A stretch of DNA of 50,139 nt from Corynebacterium minutissimum (GTDB taxonomy: Bacteria; Actinomycetota; Actinomycetes; Mycobacteriales; Mycobacteriaceae), in NCBI RefSeq assembly GCF_000805675.1, contig NZ_JSEF01000010.1, forward strand, positions 1-50,139, in the 5' to 3' direction. Numbering within the stretch: the stretch's first letter is position 1; every line of letters begins with the position of its first letter. Shown in pieces: positions 16,653 to 25,522 of this stretch. Position numbers and translations under genes: made by a program. The notes under the pieces were generated by a model that was given only the letters and a program-made list of their open reading frames with translations, did no database searches and was not told the origin of the DNA.

Positions 16653-17879
16653 ATGAGTAAGGGCGTTACACAAGAACTGAAGATTCCGCGGGAGATCTGG
16701 GTGATGGTCACCGCGGGCTTCATCATCGCATTGGGCTATGGGCTGATCGCGCCCCTACTTCCGCAGTTCATTGTCAGCTTCGATGTGTCGATGGCGGCCG
16801 CGGGCCTTGTCGTCTCTATTTTCTCTGCTAGCCGCCTTATTTTCGCGCCCGTCGCTGGCCGCCTCATCGACCGTGCCGGCACGCGCGGCGTCTACCTGAC
16901 GGGGTTGTTAACCGTCGCTATTACGACAGGGCTTGTGGGCATTGCCCAGGAGTATTGGCACATCGTGGTGCTGCGCGCCATCGCGGGTATTGGCTCCACG
17001 ATGTTCACTGTGGCAGCCATGGCACTCATCGTGAAGCTCTCGCCACCCGCTATTCGTGGTCGGTGCTCAGCCACGTATGCCACATCCTTCCTGCTGGGTA
17101 ACGTCATTGGTCCGCTCGTCGGCGCCAGCTTGTCCTTCCTTGGCTTTCGGTGGCCATTCTTCATCTACGGGCTAGGCGTGGCGCTCGCAGCACTCGTTGT
17201 CTGGGTTCTGATGCCGGCGGTCGACACGGATGCTGAACGCCAACATCGTCTTCCGCCGATGAAGCTGCAGGAGGCCTGGGGTGATACCGCTTATCGTGCG
17301 GTGTTGACCTCGAACTTCGCCCAAGGATGGATCAACATGGGCGTGCGCGTTGCAGTCCTCCCACTGTTTGCCGCGTCCATCTTCCACAATGGTGGCCAAG
17401 CCTCGGGCATCGCACTCGCGGTCTTCGCGGCGGGCAATGCGATTGTGCTGCAGTTTTCTGGTTCCTGGTCTGACCGTATTGGACGCCGGCCACTCATTCT
17501 TGCGGGCCTTGTGGGCTCGGCACTGTTTGTAGGAACGCTGGGCTTGGCGACGTCCGTGTGGGCCCTCCTCGCGCTCTCCGCGTTGGCTGGCGCGTCGTCA
17601 GGGCTGATTGTGCCCTCGCAACAGGCGGCCATCGCCGATGTGGTGGGCCTGAAGCGTTCAGGTGGGCAGGTGCTTTCTACCTTCCAGATGGCTGGTGACT
17701 TTGGGCAGATCTTGGGTCCCATCGTGATTGGATTCCTTGCGGATAAATTCGGCTTTGGGGTGGCCTTCGGCATGTGCGCCATCGTGGCAGCTGGTGGTGT
17801 CCTTGCGTGGAGCTTCGGGCGTGACACCGTGCAGGATAAGAAAATTGTGTTGCAAGGCCTTCGCCGTAGGTATAAATAA
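16653..17879 (+). CDS. Major facilitator superfamily transporter, probable drug/sugar exporter
   Basis: A 408-residue protein with about 12 transmembrane helices. The helix 2-3 loop signature is GRLIDRAGTRGVYL and its repeat in the second half is SGSWSDRIGRRPLIL, both typical of MFS antiporters. The frame is open from 16557, but MSKGVTQELKIPREIW at 16653 fits the family start. A TANNNT box (TACAGT, 16637-16642) lies 10 nt before the ATG and there is no Shine-Dalgarno. The RpiR regulator gene follows 79 bp later on the same strand and may control it. The substrate is not apparent. Confidence 0.88.
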   Translation: MSKGVTQELKIPREIWVMVTAGFIIALGYGLIAPLLPQFIVSFDVSMAAAGLVVSIFSASRLIFAPVAGRLIDRAGTRGVYLTGLLTVAITTGLVGIAQEYWHIVVLRAIAGIGSTMFTVAAMALIVKLSPPAIRGRCSATYATSFLLGNVIGPLVGASLSFLGFRWPFFIYGLGVALAALVVWVLMPAVDTDAERQHRLPPMKLQEAWGDTAYRAVLTSNFAQGWINMGVRVAVLPLFAASIFHNGGQASGIALAVFAAGNAIVLQFSGSWSDRIGRRPLILAGLVGSALFVGTLGLATSVWALLALSALAGASSGLIVPSQQAAIADVVGLKRSGGQVLSTFQMAGDFGQILGPIVIGFLADKFGFGVAFGMCAIVAAGGVLAWSFGRDTVQDKKIVLQGLRRRYK

Positions 17880-17946
17880 CACTTATTGAACCCCACCTGT
17901 GTCGCAATGCTTTGAAAGCTGAAGCCACCCTTAAAAAAATTTTTGT

Positions 17947-17959
17947 TAAACTCGTGGTG
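17947..17959 (+). promoter_or_regulatory. -10 box of a leaderless start (RpiR gene)
   Basis: TAAACT (17947-17952) ends 6 nt before the GTG start and there is no ribosome-binding site. Transcription would begin at or next to the start codon. Confidence 0.5.
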
Positions 17960-18798
17960 TGAATTTTCAACAAAGGGTGGAGCGCCACCGGGCATCACTA
18001 AGTCGGGCAGACGAGGCGGTTGTTGATGTGATTCTCAGCCGACCACAAGAAGCAGCCCTGTGGCGCGGCGAAGACGTCGCCGCCAAGGCAGGTGTCCACG
18101 GCTCTGCTGTGACCCGCACTGCTAAGAAGCTTGGGTACAAGGGGTATCTGGAGCTGCGCCAAGAATTGCGCCGCATGCATGACCAGTACCTAGCTGCTGA
18201 GCACTCCAACGGCCGGCAGGCATTCCGCAACGAGGCTGGACAAACGATTCTGGGACAGCTGGTGTCCAGGGAAATGGATTCGCTGTCCGCGGCGACGGGA
18301 AGCGTAGACCAGCATTCTATTAATAGAGCAGCGGACTTGGTGATGAGTGCCCGCGATATCTACATCTATGGCCGCGGCAACTCCATTCCTCTGTGTGATC
18401 AGACAGAGCGCCGCTTTCGCCGCCTGGGACGTTCCGTCCATGACCTTTCGGGTGAGACGGACCAAGACATCGCTGAACAGTTGCTTCGCATGGGCGAGCC
18501 AGACCTTCTTGTGGTCTTTGCCTTCCGCCGTTCCACGCGGCCGCTACGTCAGTTGCTGAACTATGCTGAGGCGGTCAATTGCAAGGTGCTCCTCATTACT
18601 GATGACCTTCGCGTTGTTCATCCAGTACCTGTCGTAACTTTGGCTGCTCCGCGCGGCGATGAAGGAACCTTTACCACCTTGTCGGTTCCAATGCTCATGC
18701 TGAATGCCATTGTGCTGTCGATTCAGCGGCGATACGAGCACGATGTTGCCCCGTTCCAGCAGAAGCTGAAGAACATTCTCGAGGGCTTCGAGTACTAA
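17959..18798 (+). CDS. RpiR/MurR-family transcriptional regulator with SIS domain
   Basis: A 279-residue regulator. The N-terminal HTH_6 (~1-75) includes GEDVAAKAGVHGSAVTRTAKKLGYKGYLEL. A SIS phosphosugar-binding domain (~120-250) includes RDIYIYGRGNSIPLCDQTERRFRRLG and LVVFAFRRSTRPL. Members usually sense sugar phosphates and control sugar or amino-sugar genes; the ligand here is unknown. It starts at GTG 17959 on an apparently leaderless mRNA. It follows the MFS gene and its last bases overlap the 3' end of the minus-strand small gene. Confidence 0.9.
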   Translation: MNFQQRVERHRASLSRADEAVVDVILSRPQEAALWRGEDVAAKAGVHGSAVTRTAKKLGYKGYLELRQELRRMHDQYLAAEHSNGRQAFRNEAGQTILGQLVSREMDSLSAATGSVDQHSINRAADLVMSARDIYIYGRGNSIPLCDQTERRFRRLGRSVHDLSGETDQDIAEQLLRMGEPDLLVVFAFRRSTRPLRQLLNYAEAVNCKVLLITDDLRVVHPVPVVTLAAPRGDEGTFTTLSVPMLMLNAIVLSIQRRYEHDVAPFQQKLKNILEGFEY

Positions 18799-18962
18799 CG
18801 AGAAGTACGTGCTCGCTTGCTGCAGGCGGCCCAGCGTGGCGCATGGCCCAATGCAGCCTTGAAGTCACGCTCGCGATAACGCGTGAAGCCATAGGTAGAA
18901 GCCTCGGAACCGGTATTCGGGCGGCTCCATCGCTTCTGGCTACGATCGCTGGCGGCTTCCAT
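18795..18962 (-). CDS. Small Arg-rich protein, 55 residues
   Basis: ATG 18962 is preceded by a strong Shine-Dalgarno, GGAGG with 6-nt spacing (minus strand), so this short frame is probably translated. The product is basic, with TYGFTRYRERDFKAALGH in the middle, one cysteine, and an Arg-rich end. The family is not recognised. Its stop overlaps the RpiR stop region by 4 bases on the opposite strand. A DtxR-like half-site lies upstream at 19027. Confidence 0.55.
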   Translation of the reverse strand: MEAASDRSQKRWSRPNTGSEASTYGFTRYRERDFKAALGHAPRWAACSKRARTSR

Positions 18963-19026
18963 GCCACTCCTCCGTATGTTGCTCAATTGGTGTGTGCTCA
19001 GTTGACAGCAAGCATCTAAGAAAATA

Positions 19027-19045
19027 TTAGGTTAGCTCAAGGTGT
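19027..19045. promoter_or_regulatory. DtxR-like iron box, one half conserved
   Basis: TTAGGTTAG matches the left half of the corynebacterial DtxR 19-bp consensus exactly; over all 19 positions I count about 13 matches, with the right half degenerate. It lies about 65-80 bp upstream of the small minus-strand gene. Confidence 0.3.
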
Positions 19046-19305
19046 CCGTCAAACCCATGGCGTGAGATCCTCTCATTTGGGGGGTGAGGTTCCCAACAAA
19101 ACCAAATAGAACTGCGTAGCTTGATCTTGATTGAACCCGAATATCTGCAATCTTTGATGAAATGGGGGTAGGGGTACACGTTCGGCGTTAGCCAGAATTG
19201 CCCTACCGGAGGTTCCTGAAAATTCTTACATAAAGTGAGTTAATTATTGCATTTGTATATCTAGGGGCCTGGAGGGGTATTAGACCAAAAGCGGGAAAAT
19301 CGGGC
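19046..19305. other. AT-rich intergenic stretch without a recognisable gene
   Basis: This stretch lies downstream of the helicase gene and contains several G-runs (such as GGGGGTAGGGGT near 19164) and an AT-rich segment around 19225-19262. I see no credible frame, RNA gene or strong hairpin. Confidence 0.5.
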
Positions 19306-22300
19306 TTAGGCGACGGTCCGTCCTGCTGCATACAGCTTCTTAGGCATGTCGCGACGTAGGCTCCATTCGAATTGGATGGGCTTTTCTCCGCGGTGCGTTA
19401 CATAGTCAACGTTTCCGAGGAAGGTATATGCCGCTGCGGTATCAACCTTGTTTTTCTTCGTGAAGCGAGTAGCAATGATGATGTGGCCGCCGAGTTTCCG
19501 GTGGTGGATGTAGCGCTTGGCCATCGCTGACTTCAGTGTCGTTGTGAATTGGGACTCCCAGTGAAGCAGATCCGGAGACAACGGGTAGTCGCGGTAGTTA
19601 GTCGAAGCACTTACATTCTCATCCTTCTGGAACGTCACCAAGAATAGATCAGTGTTTGATGTGTCGAAGCGTTTGACTCCTTCGCGGGGAAGGTTGGCGA
19701 GCTTTGTGAGCGGGCCCTCGTCCAAGGCACCGACAAGCTCAGCAAGGCTATAGTCTGCATGCGTCTCGAGCACACTATGAGAGGACTCCTGGGGAATCAC
19801 GCGGGACGCTTCTAGCGCAATCCGCATGACTTGATTGACTTCGTTGACGAACGCTGGGTAAGAACGCACGATATAAAGCGCCTCATCCAGAGAGCCTGGG
19901 ATGGCTCTATTGGAATTCGCCCATAGCGCCAGAACGAGCATCGTGGCATAGCGCTTTTCGCGGTCAGTCATGTCTTGTTCTGAGGGGCCGTCGGCCTCCA
20001 TGAGTCGGCTGTATGCCGCCACGCGGTCGGGGTCATTGATGTGGAGCAGAACTCGGATACGGCTCAGGAGGAAGGCTTCTTCGCTGTCCTCGTTGGACGG
20101 AGGCAGAAGCTTTTCATCACGAAGGAGCGTGGTCCAGGAGATTCCTTTCCTGCGGTAGATGTCCTCCAGAGGGATATTGGACTCGCGAATGAAAGCTGCA
20201 AGGTCAGTGGTTCTGTGTTCGTTAATCTGCGAGCGAATTTTCTTGATCGAGTTTCGTGCGAGACGCCTGACGTTGGCTAAAACGCGGTCTGTTGTCATGC
20301 GGTCCAGCGTGATGTTGGAACCGGGTGGCGCAGTGGGGAAGCCCTGCTCGACTTCTTTGATGAAACTCTTGCCGCGGGCAGCTGTCAGCACCTTGAAGCG
20401 TTCTTCAAAGTCGAACTCTTCGTGCTGGAGTCCGAGAAAATCGAATACGATACATGCGTCCTTACCCTGGTTAAGGCGCAGTCCGCGGCCCAGCTGCTGA
20501 ACAAAAAGAACCGGGCTCTGGGTAGGGCGTAAGAGTAGGAGAGTGTTGATGGAAGGAATGTCAACACCCTCGTTGAAAATGTCGACCGTAAAGATGATCT
20601 TGATGTCGCCATCGCGCAGCTGTGCAATAGCTCTTCTGCGTTCCTCAGTACTTTGCTTGCTGCTTACCGCTAAAGCAGGAATACCAAAAGCATTGAATTG
20701 TTCCGACATGTATTCGGCGTGGGCGATCGAAACACAAAAGCCGAGGGCTTTCATCTCGGAGAGATCGAAGATTCGGCGTTTGAGCTCATTGATGATGAAT
20801 CGGGTGCGCTTTTCTCCAGCCTTGATATAAAACTCGCTGAGCTCTGTCGTGTTGTAGTTTTTCTTTCCTCGGTTCCACGTCAGGCTCGTGAGATCGGTAT
20901 CGTCATCGACCCCGTAATAGTGCAAAGGCGCGAGTAGCTGTAGGCGAAGCGCATCCCAGAGGCGTAGTTCATGGGCCACGCGGTAGTCGAAAAATTTCTG
21001 GACGTTTTCGCCATCTCCGCGCTCGGGCGTTGCCGTGAGTCCGAGGAGCTCCTGAGGTTGGAAGTAATCGAGAATCTTTCGGTAGGTCGTGGCCTCTGCG
21101 TGATGGAATTCATCGATCACGATGACATCGAAGTGGTCAGGAGCTATTCGCGTCAGGCGATCGCCGTGGAGGGATTGAATGCTTGCGGAGACATGGTCCC
21201 AGCGACGAGGCTCCTCGCCACCAACAAGAAGTTCACCAAAGTCGGAGCTTTGGAGTACCTCCCGATACGTGCGTTGAGCCTGCTGGAGGATCTCCCGGCG
21301 GTGAGCCACAAACAGAAGGCGCGGACGGCGCCCAAACTCTGCACAGAGGTGGCGCTAGTCTAAGGCTGCGACGACAGTCTTACCGGTGCCGGTAGCAGCG
21401 ATCAACAGGTTCTTGTGTCGGCCGTGCACGTCTCTCTCCGAGCGCAATGCCTCAAGCATCTCCTGCTGGTAGGGGTAGGGCTCGACACGCAGGCCTGATA
21501 GCTCAAGTTTCTCACCCTCTTTCGCTTCGAGGAACTTCGCTCCCCGAAGTGCTTCAAGCAAGCGCTCGTAATCACGCTCCGGGTCGAAGGGCTTGAAGTG
21601 GTTGTCGAACCAGTAACTGTCAAAAGTCTTGATGAACTTCTCGATGATCTCCGGAGTGGTAGAGCGGGAGCCGCGAACGTTCCACTCCCAGCCGTCGACA
21701 AGCGCAGAACGGGACAGGTTAGAACTGCCGATGAAGGCGGTATCGAATCCAGACTCGCGGCGGAAGAGCCACGCCTTTGCATGCAAACGGGTGGTCTTGT
21801 GCTCGTAGCAGATTCGAACCTCAGCGTTGTAGTCCTCGACAAGGCGGCGTACAGCAGCAGCTTCAGTCGCACCACAATACGTTGAAGTGATGACTCGAAG
21901 GGGGATTTGGTGATCGCGTAGGTACTCCAGTTCATCACTAATGACCGAAATTCCGGAGTTCTTGATGAATGCACACAGCAGATCGACGGAATCGGCAGTA
22001 CGAATCTCGCGGGCAATTTCCACCGACATGTTGGTGTCATCCACGCTATTGGTGAAAAGTGCGCTGGAGTTCAGAGAAACTTCGGGCAAGACAGGCGGTT
22101 CAGTGAGCTCAGACCTGTACATGGCATAAAGCAACTGTTCAGCCGATACCTTCTCGTCCGCCCCAAGGTGCTGTGCGAGGTTGTTGATGAGAGCGACGCG
22201 TTCTTCCGGCTTTTTGATCTCGAGAAGCCGTTGCTCAATGAGCCGGGCGAAGTGGTGGGATACGGCCGTGGCGAATCTTGGGTCGACGTCCTTAGAGATC

Positions 22301-22422
22301 ACCTCGGCAATTCCGGAAGCCGCGGTGGGAATGGCTCGCTGGGTCTCCCTAATGCGCTCGTGAATACGGGCGGTGACAGGGGTTTCGTAGATGCCGAAAG
22401 GCAGCAGGGAGTCAGAAGTCAT
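19306..22422 (-). pseudogene. PLD-domain SF2 helicase with DUF3427, interrupted by an in-frame amber codon
   Basis: One reading frame of about 1,039 codons encodes an N-terminal phospholipase-D-like nuclease domain (~125-290, with RLHAKAWLFRR and a GSSNLSRSAL segment), an SF2 helicase (Walker A AATGTGKT just before the break, DEFHH, LGLTATPERG, QQLGRGLRLNQG) and a C-terminal DUF3427-like region. A single TAG at 21355-21357 splits it: the frame reads KTVVAALD, stop, RHLCAEFGRRPRLLFVAHRRE, and both sides continue one family alignment. The upstream piece is 21355-22422; a GTG at 21309 could restart the rest. The break separates helicase motif I from motif II, so each piece alone should lack ATPase function. 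ATG 22422 overlaps the Nudix stop (ATGA). Confidence 0.85.
21355..21357 (-). other. Amber codon inside the helicase domain
   Basis: The codon between GAC (Asp) and CGC (Arg) reads TAG. Changing its last base to C or T would give Tyr and restore an unbroken frame of about 1,039 codons. It is a point change and not a frameshift, because both halves are in the same frame. Confidence 0.85.
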
Positions 22423-22811
22423 AGGCGTGAGGAAATGAGCTCAACAGCGGGGACGTCAGCGGGAGCCCAGTCGAGCTCTTGTGCTTCGGCGGCGGTGACC
22501 CACCGGGTGGCGTCATGGTCGGTGAGTACAAGATCACCGGATTGGATTGTGCACAGGAAGGTGGTGAGTTCGATGGTGGCGAACTCATAAGTGTGGAGCG
22601 TCGTGGTGACTTTGTCACCAACAGTCGCAGTGAGAGAGAGTTCTTCTGCCAACTCGCGTTTCAGGGCCTCTTGAGGAGTTTCGCCCGGCTCAATCTTTCC
22701 ACCAGGGAATTCCCACATGCCGGCTAGAGACTTTCCTGGGGCCTTACGACAGGCCAGGATTCGGTCACCATCAATAAAGACGGCGCCGACAACACGAATC
22801 GGAGAACTCAT
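22419..22811 (-). CDS. Nudix (MutT-like) hydrolase
   Basis: A 130-residue protein of the MutT/CTP pyrophosphohydrolase type. The Nudix box runs from G38 (GKIEPGE...RELAEELSL): E44, R52, E53, E56 and E57 are all present, and the usual late Gly is Ser59. Such enzymes hydrolyse nucleoside-diphosphate-X compounds, for example oxidized or modified dNTPs. Its TGA overlaps the helicase ATG by 4 bases, so the two are translationally coupled. hutG lies 52 bp upstream on the same strand. No strong ribosome-binding site precedes ATG 22811. Confidence 0.92.
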   Translation of the reverse strand: MSSPIRVVGAVFIDGDRILACRKAPGKSLAGMWEFPGGKIEPGETPQEALKRELAEELSLTATVGDKVTTTLHTYEFATIELTTFLCTIQSGDLVLTDHDATRWVTAAEAQELDWAPADVPAVELISSRL

Positions 22812-22863
22812 TGGACCAGTATGCCGGCTGGCCCGAATCTTAGCCAGAAGGTACGGCTTGTGT

Positions 22864-23823
22864 TTAGGCCGAAACCGCAGAAAAGTGCGCGGTCACGATG
22901 TCGTCGATAAGCCGGGCGGCGAGCTTGGCGGTGCGGTTGTCGAGGTCGAAGGAGGGGTTGAGCTCGACGACGTCGACAAGCGCGAGGCGTCCCGTGGCGG
23001 CGATGGCGACGGCGAGTTCGCGGATGATGGGCAGGTCAACGCCGAGTCCGGCCGGAGCAGAAACGCCAGGGGCCTGCGCGGCGGGGAGGACATCCAGGTC
23101 AATGGAGAGATGGATGGGGGCCTCGCCAGCGCAGAGGTGCTCGGTGTGGGCGCGGACCTGCTGGAGGTTCATGGCGAGCAGTTCCTCGTCAAGGGTGATG
23201 GTGACGCCGAGGTCGGCGGCCTCGTCGAAGAGGACTGTGGTGTTGTTGGGGCGGGAAATGCCCAGGACGGAGTAATCGAAATCCTCGCGGCCAACGAGTT
23301 CAGAAATCTGCTTAAACGGCGTGCCGGAGGTAGGCACGTCCGCGGTACGCAGATCGAAGTGGGCATCGAGGTTGATGATCTTCAGCGGGCCCTGCGCATG
23401 GAAGGCGCCTCGGTGGGAGCCGAAGGCAGTTTCGTGGCCGCCGCCCAAGATGATGGGAAGGTGGCCAGCATTGGATAGGGCTTCCACGGACGTAGAGAGG
23501 CGCTCGTGGGCGCCCTCCAGGTCGGTGCTTTGGGTGGTGATCGTGCCAGCGTCGTAAAGCGCATGCTCATGGTGCACCGCGAGGGAACCTAGGGCGTTTC
23601 GCAGTGCCTCCGGGCCCGCAGCCGCGCCGGGGCGGCCATGGTTGCGCTCTACTCCCTCGTCGGAGGCGAAGCCCAGCAGTGCTACGCCGGGCTGCGCCTG
23701 TGGGTTGTCCACGTCGAGGGGGCGAACCACGCTGTGCCACCGCGCGTGCTCCGGGCCGGGACCATCAGAGCGGCCAGACCACTCGGATGCAGGGGAGTAG
23801 GCGGGGGCATCAACGCTGTTCAT
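22864..23823 (-). CDS. hutG: Formimidoylglutamase (formiminoglutamase)
   Basis: A 319-residue member of the arginase/ureohydrolase family that converts N-formimino-L-glutamate to glutamate plus formamide, the last step of histidine breakdown. Mn-binding motifs are all present: GGGHE (His130), NLDAHFDLR (Asp153, His155, Asp157) and SIDLDVLPAAQAPGVSAPA (Asp242, Asp244). The hut genes nearby settle the choice over arginase or agmatinase. ATG 23823 has an AGAGG ribosome-binding site that overlaps the stop codon of the upstream permease gene (2-bp gap), so the two are co-translated. Confidence 0.95.
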   Translation of the reverse strand: MNSVDAPAYSPASEWSGRSDGPGPEHARWHSVVRPLDVDNPQAQPGVALLGFASDEGVERNHGRPGAAAGPEALRNALGSLAVHHEHALYDAGTITTQSTDLEGAHERLSTSVEALSNAGHLPIILGGGHETAFGSHRGAFHAQGPLKIINLDAHFDLRTADVPTSGTPFKQISELVGREDFDYSVLGISRPNNTTVLFDEAADLGVTITLDEELLAMNLQQVRAHTEHLCAGEAPIHLSIDLDVLPAAQAPGVSAPAGLGVDLPIIRELAVAIAATGRLALVDVVELNPSFDLDNRTAKLAARLIDDIVTAHFSAVSA

Positions 23824-23825
23824 AA

Positions 23826-25214
23826 TTATCCTCTCGGAACGGGGCTGGGGTCAGTATGTGCAGCAGCGTGGTTGCGGCGGCCGGTGAGGTAAAAGATGGC
23901 TGTCATCAGGATGATGAAGCCAACGCCTACCGCTAGGGCCGGACGGTACTGCGGCTGCCATGCCATGATGCCAAAAGTAAACGTGATGAAGGCGATGGCG
24001 AAGTATTGTCCCCACGGCCAGAAAGGCACTGTGTAGGTCAGGCTCGCGCGTTCCTGCGGCGACATCTGCTTACGGGAAGCCACGTGGGCCAGCAGAATCA
24101 TGAGCCAGACATAGATGGTGGCGAACGTGGCCAGGGAGGCGATGACCTCGAAGACGTTGTCGGGGATAAAGGCGTTGAGGGCGGTGCCGATGACCATGAC
24201 GATGAGCAAAATGACCATGGTCATCACCGGTACGCCGCGTGCTTTCTTGGCCATGACCTTAGGTGCGAGATTTTGGCGTGCCAGGCCGGTAAGCACGTTG
24301 CCGGCACCGAAGAGATCGGCATTGATGGCGGAGACAGCCGCGGTGATGACCACGACGTTGAGTGCGGCTGCTGCCCACGTGACGCCCAGGGTGGAGAAGA
24401 TTTGGACGAAGGGGCTTTCCTCACCCGTAATGGTGCGCCAGGGGTTAATCATGAGGATGACCAGGATGGCCAGCACGTAAAACAGCAGGATGCGCACGGG
24501 GATGGTGTTGACGGCCTTGGGGACGGACTTCTCCGGTTCCTCGGCCTCCGCACTGGCCACTCCCACGATTTCTGTGCCGCCGAAGGCGAAGAGAACGAGG
24601 ATGAAGGAGGCGATCATGCCGGAGGGACCGTTGGGGAAGAAACCACCGTCATTGACCAGGTTGGCAGGGCCGGTGGTCTCAGCAGTGGAGAGGCCGAAGA
24701 CCAAGACGGCCACGCCGCCGAGAATCATCGCGACGACTGCGCCTACTTTGACGATGGTGAAGGCGAACTCTAACTCGCCGAAGGCTTTGACCGTGGCGAG
24801 GTTCGCGCCGCCGACGAGTAATAGGGTGGCTGCCACCCAGACCCATTGCGGTGAGCCAGGGAACCAGAACTGCATATAGACGCCGATGGCGGTGAGGTCC
24901 GCTAAGGCCACGATGACCATTTCAAAGGCGAACATCCAGCCGGTGATATAGCCCGCCCAAGGTCCGAGGAAGGCGCGGGCATATTCGGCGAAGGAGCCGG
25001 TGACCGGGTGGTGGACGGACATTTCTCCGAGCGCGCGCAGGAGGAAGTACACGACGGCGCCGCCGAGGAGGTAGACCAGCAGCACGGAGGGGCCGGCAGC
25101 TTGGATGGCGCTAGCGGAGCCGTAGAACAAGCCGGTGCCGATGGCGGAGCCGAGTGCGATGAAGTGCAGGTGGCGGTGCTTGAGGCCTCTGCGCTGGGTG
25201 GTGGTCTCGGGCAC
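23826..25214 (-). CDS. hutT: APC-family amino acid permease, probable histidine permease
   Basis: A 462-residue protein with about 12 transmembrane helices and the amino-acid/polyamine/organocation signature (LKHRHLHFIALGSAIGTGLFYGS near the start and GEMSVHHPVTGSFAEYA). It resembles the ProY/HutT proton-driven group. Immediate coupling to hutG and placement within the hut region suggest histidine as substrate; sequence alone cannot exclude proline or others. It starts at GTG 25214 with a GGAGGAGG site about 10 nt upstream. It diverges from the yjiH-type gene across 308 bp. Confidence 0.85.
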   Translation of the reverse strand: MPETTTQRRGLKHRHLHFIALGSAIGTGLFYGSASAIQAAGPSVLLVYLLGGAVVYFLLRALGEMSVHHPVTGSFAEYARAFLGPWAGYITGWMFAFEMVIVALADLTAIGVYMQFWFPGSPQWVWVAATLLLVGGANLATVKAFGELEFAFTIVKVGAVVAMILGGVAVLVFGLSTAETTGPANLVNDGGFFPNGPSGMIASFILVLFAFGGTEIVGVASAEAEEPEKSVPKAVNTIPVRILLFYVLAILVILMINPWRTITGEESPFVQIFSTLGVTWAAAALNVVVITAAVSAINADLFGAGNVLTGLARQNLAPKVMAKKARGVPVMTMVILLIVMVIGTALNAFIPDNVFEVIASLATFATIYVWLMILLAHVASRKQMSPQERASLTYTVPFWPWGQYFAIAFITFTFGIMAWQPQYRPALAVGVGFIILMTAIFYLTGRRNHAAAHTDPSPVPRG

Positions 25215-25522
25215 GGTGGCCGTCCTCCTCCTTCGTGAAGAGTGTGAGTGAAGAATGCGTCTGAGAGCTACTTTCCTCTAGTTACTGCGTGGGGTCAATT
25301 CCATGAAATTTAGCCAGGTGACATGTCTTTCATTAGACGTCCGGGGGTGATCTAAGTGACATTTAAGAAAGTTGTGGTTAGTATCTTTGTGACCCGCGTG
25401 TGGCTGTTGCGTGGGCATGGTTGGCGTTTCATCCCGCACTGTGCGTCGTTGGAACGCGCGTTGTTGGGTCCGCCTGCCGTGCTAGAGACGTGTAATTTGT
25501 CGCCCATACCGTGAGGTAAAAA
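25215..25522. promoter_or_regulatory. Divergent promoter region between permease-hutG and yjiH-type genes
   Basis: The 308-bp gap must hold two divergent promoters. GTGACAT occurs twice in direct orientation, at 25318-25324 and 25356-25362, 38 bp apart. I could not pick a convincing HutR site here and see no small gene. Confidence 0.4.
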
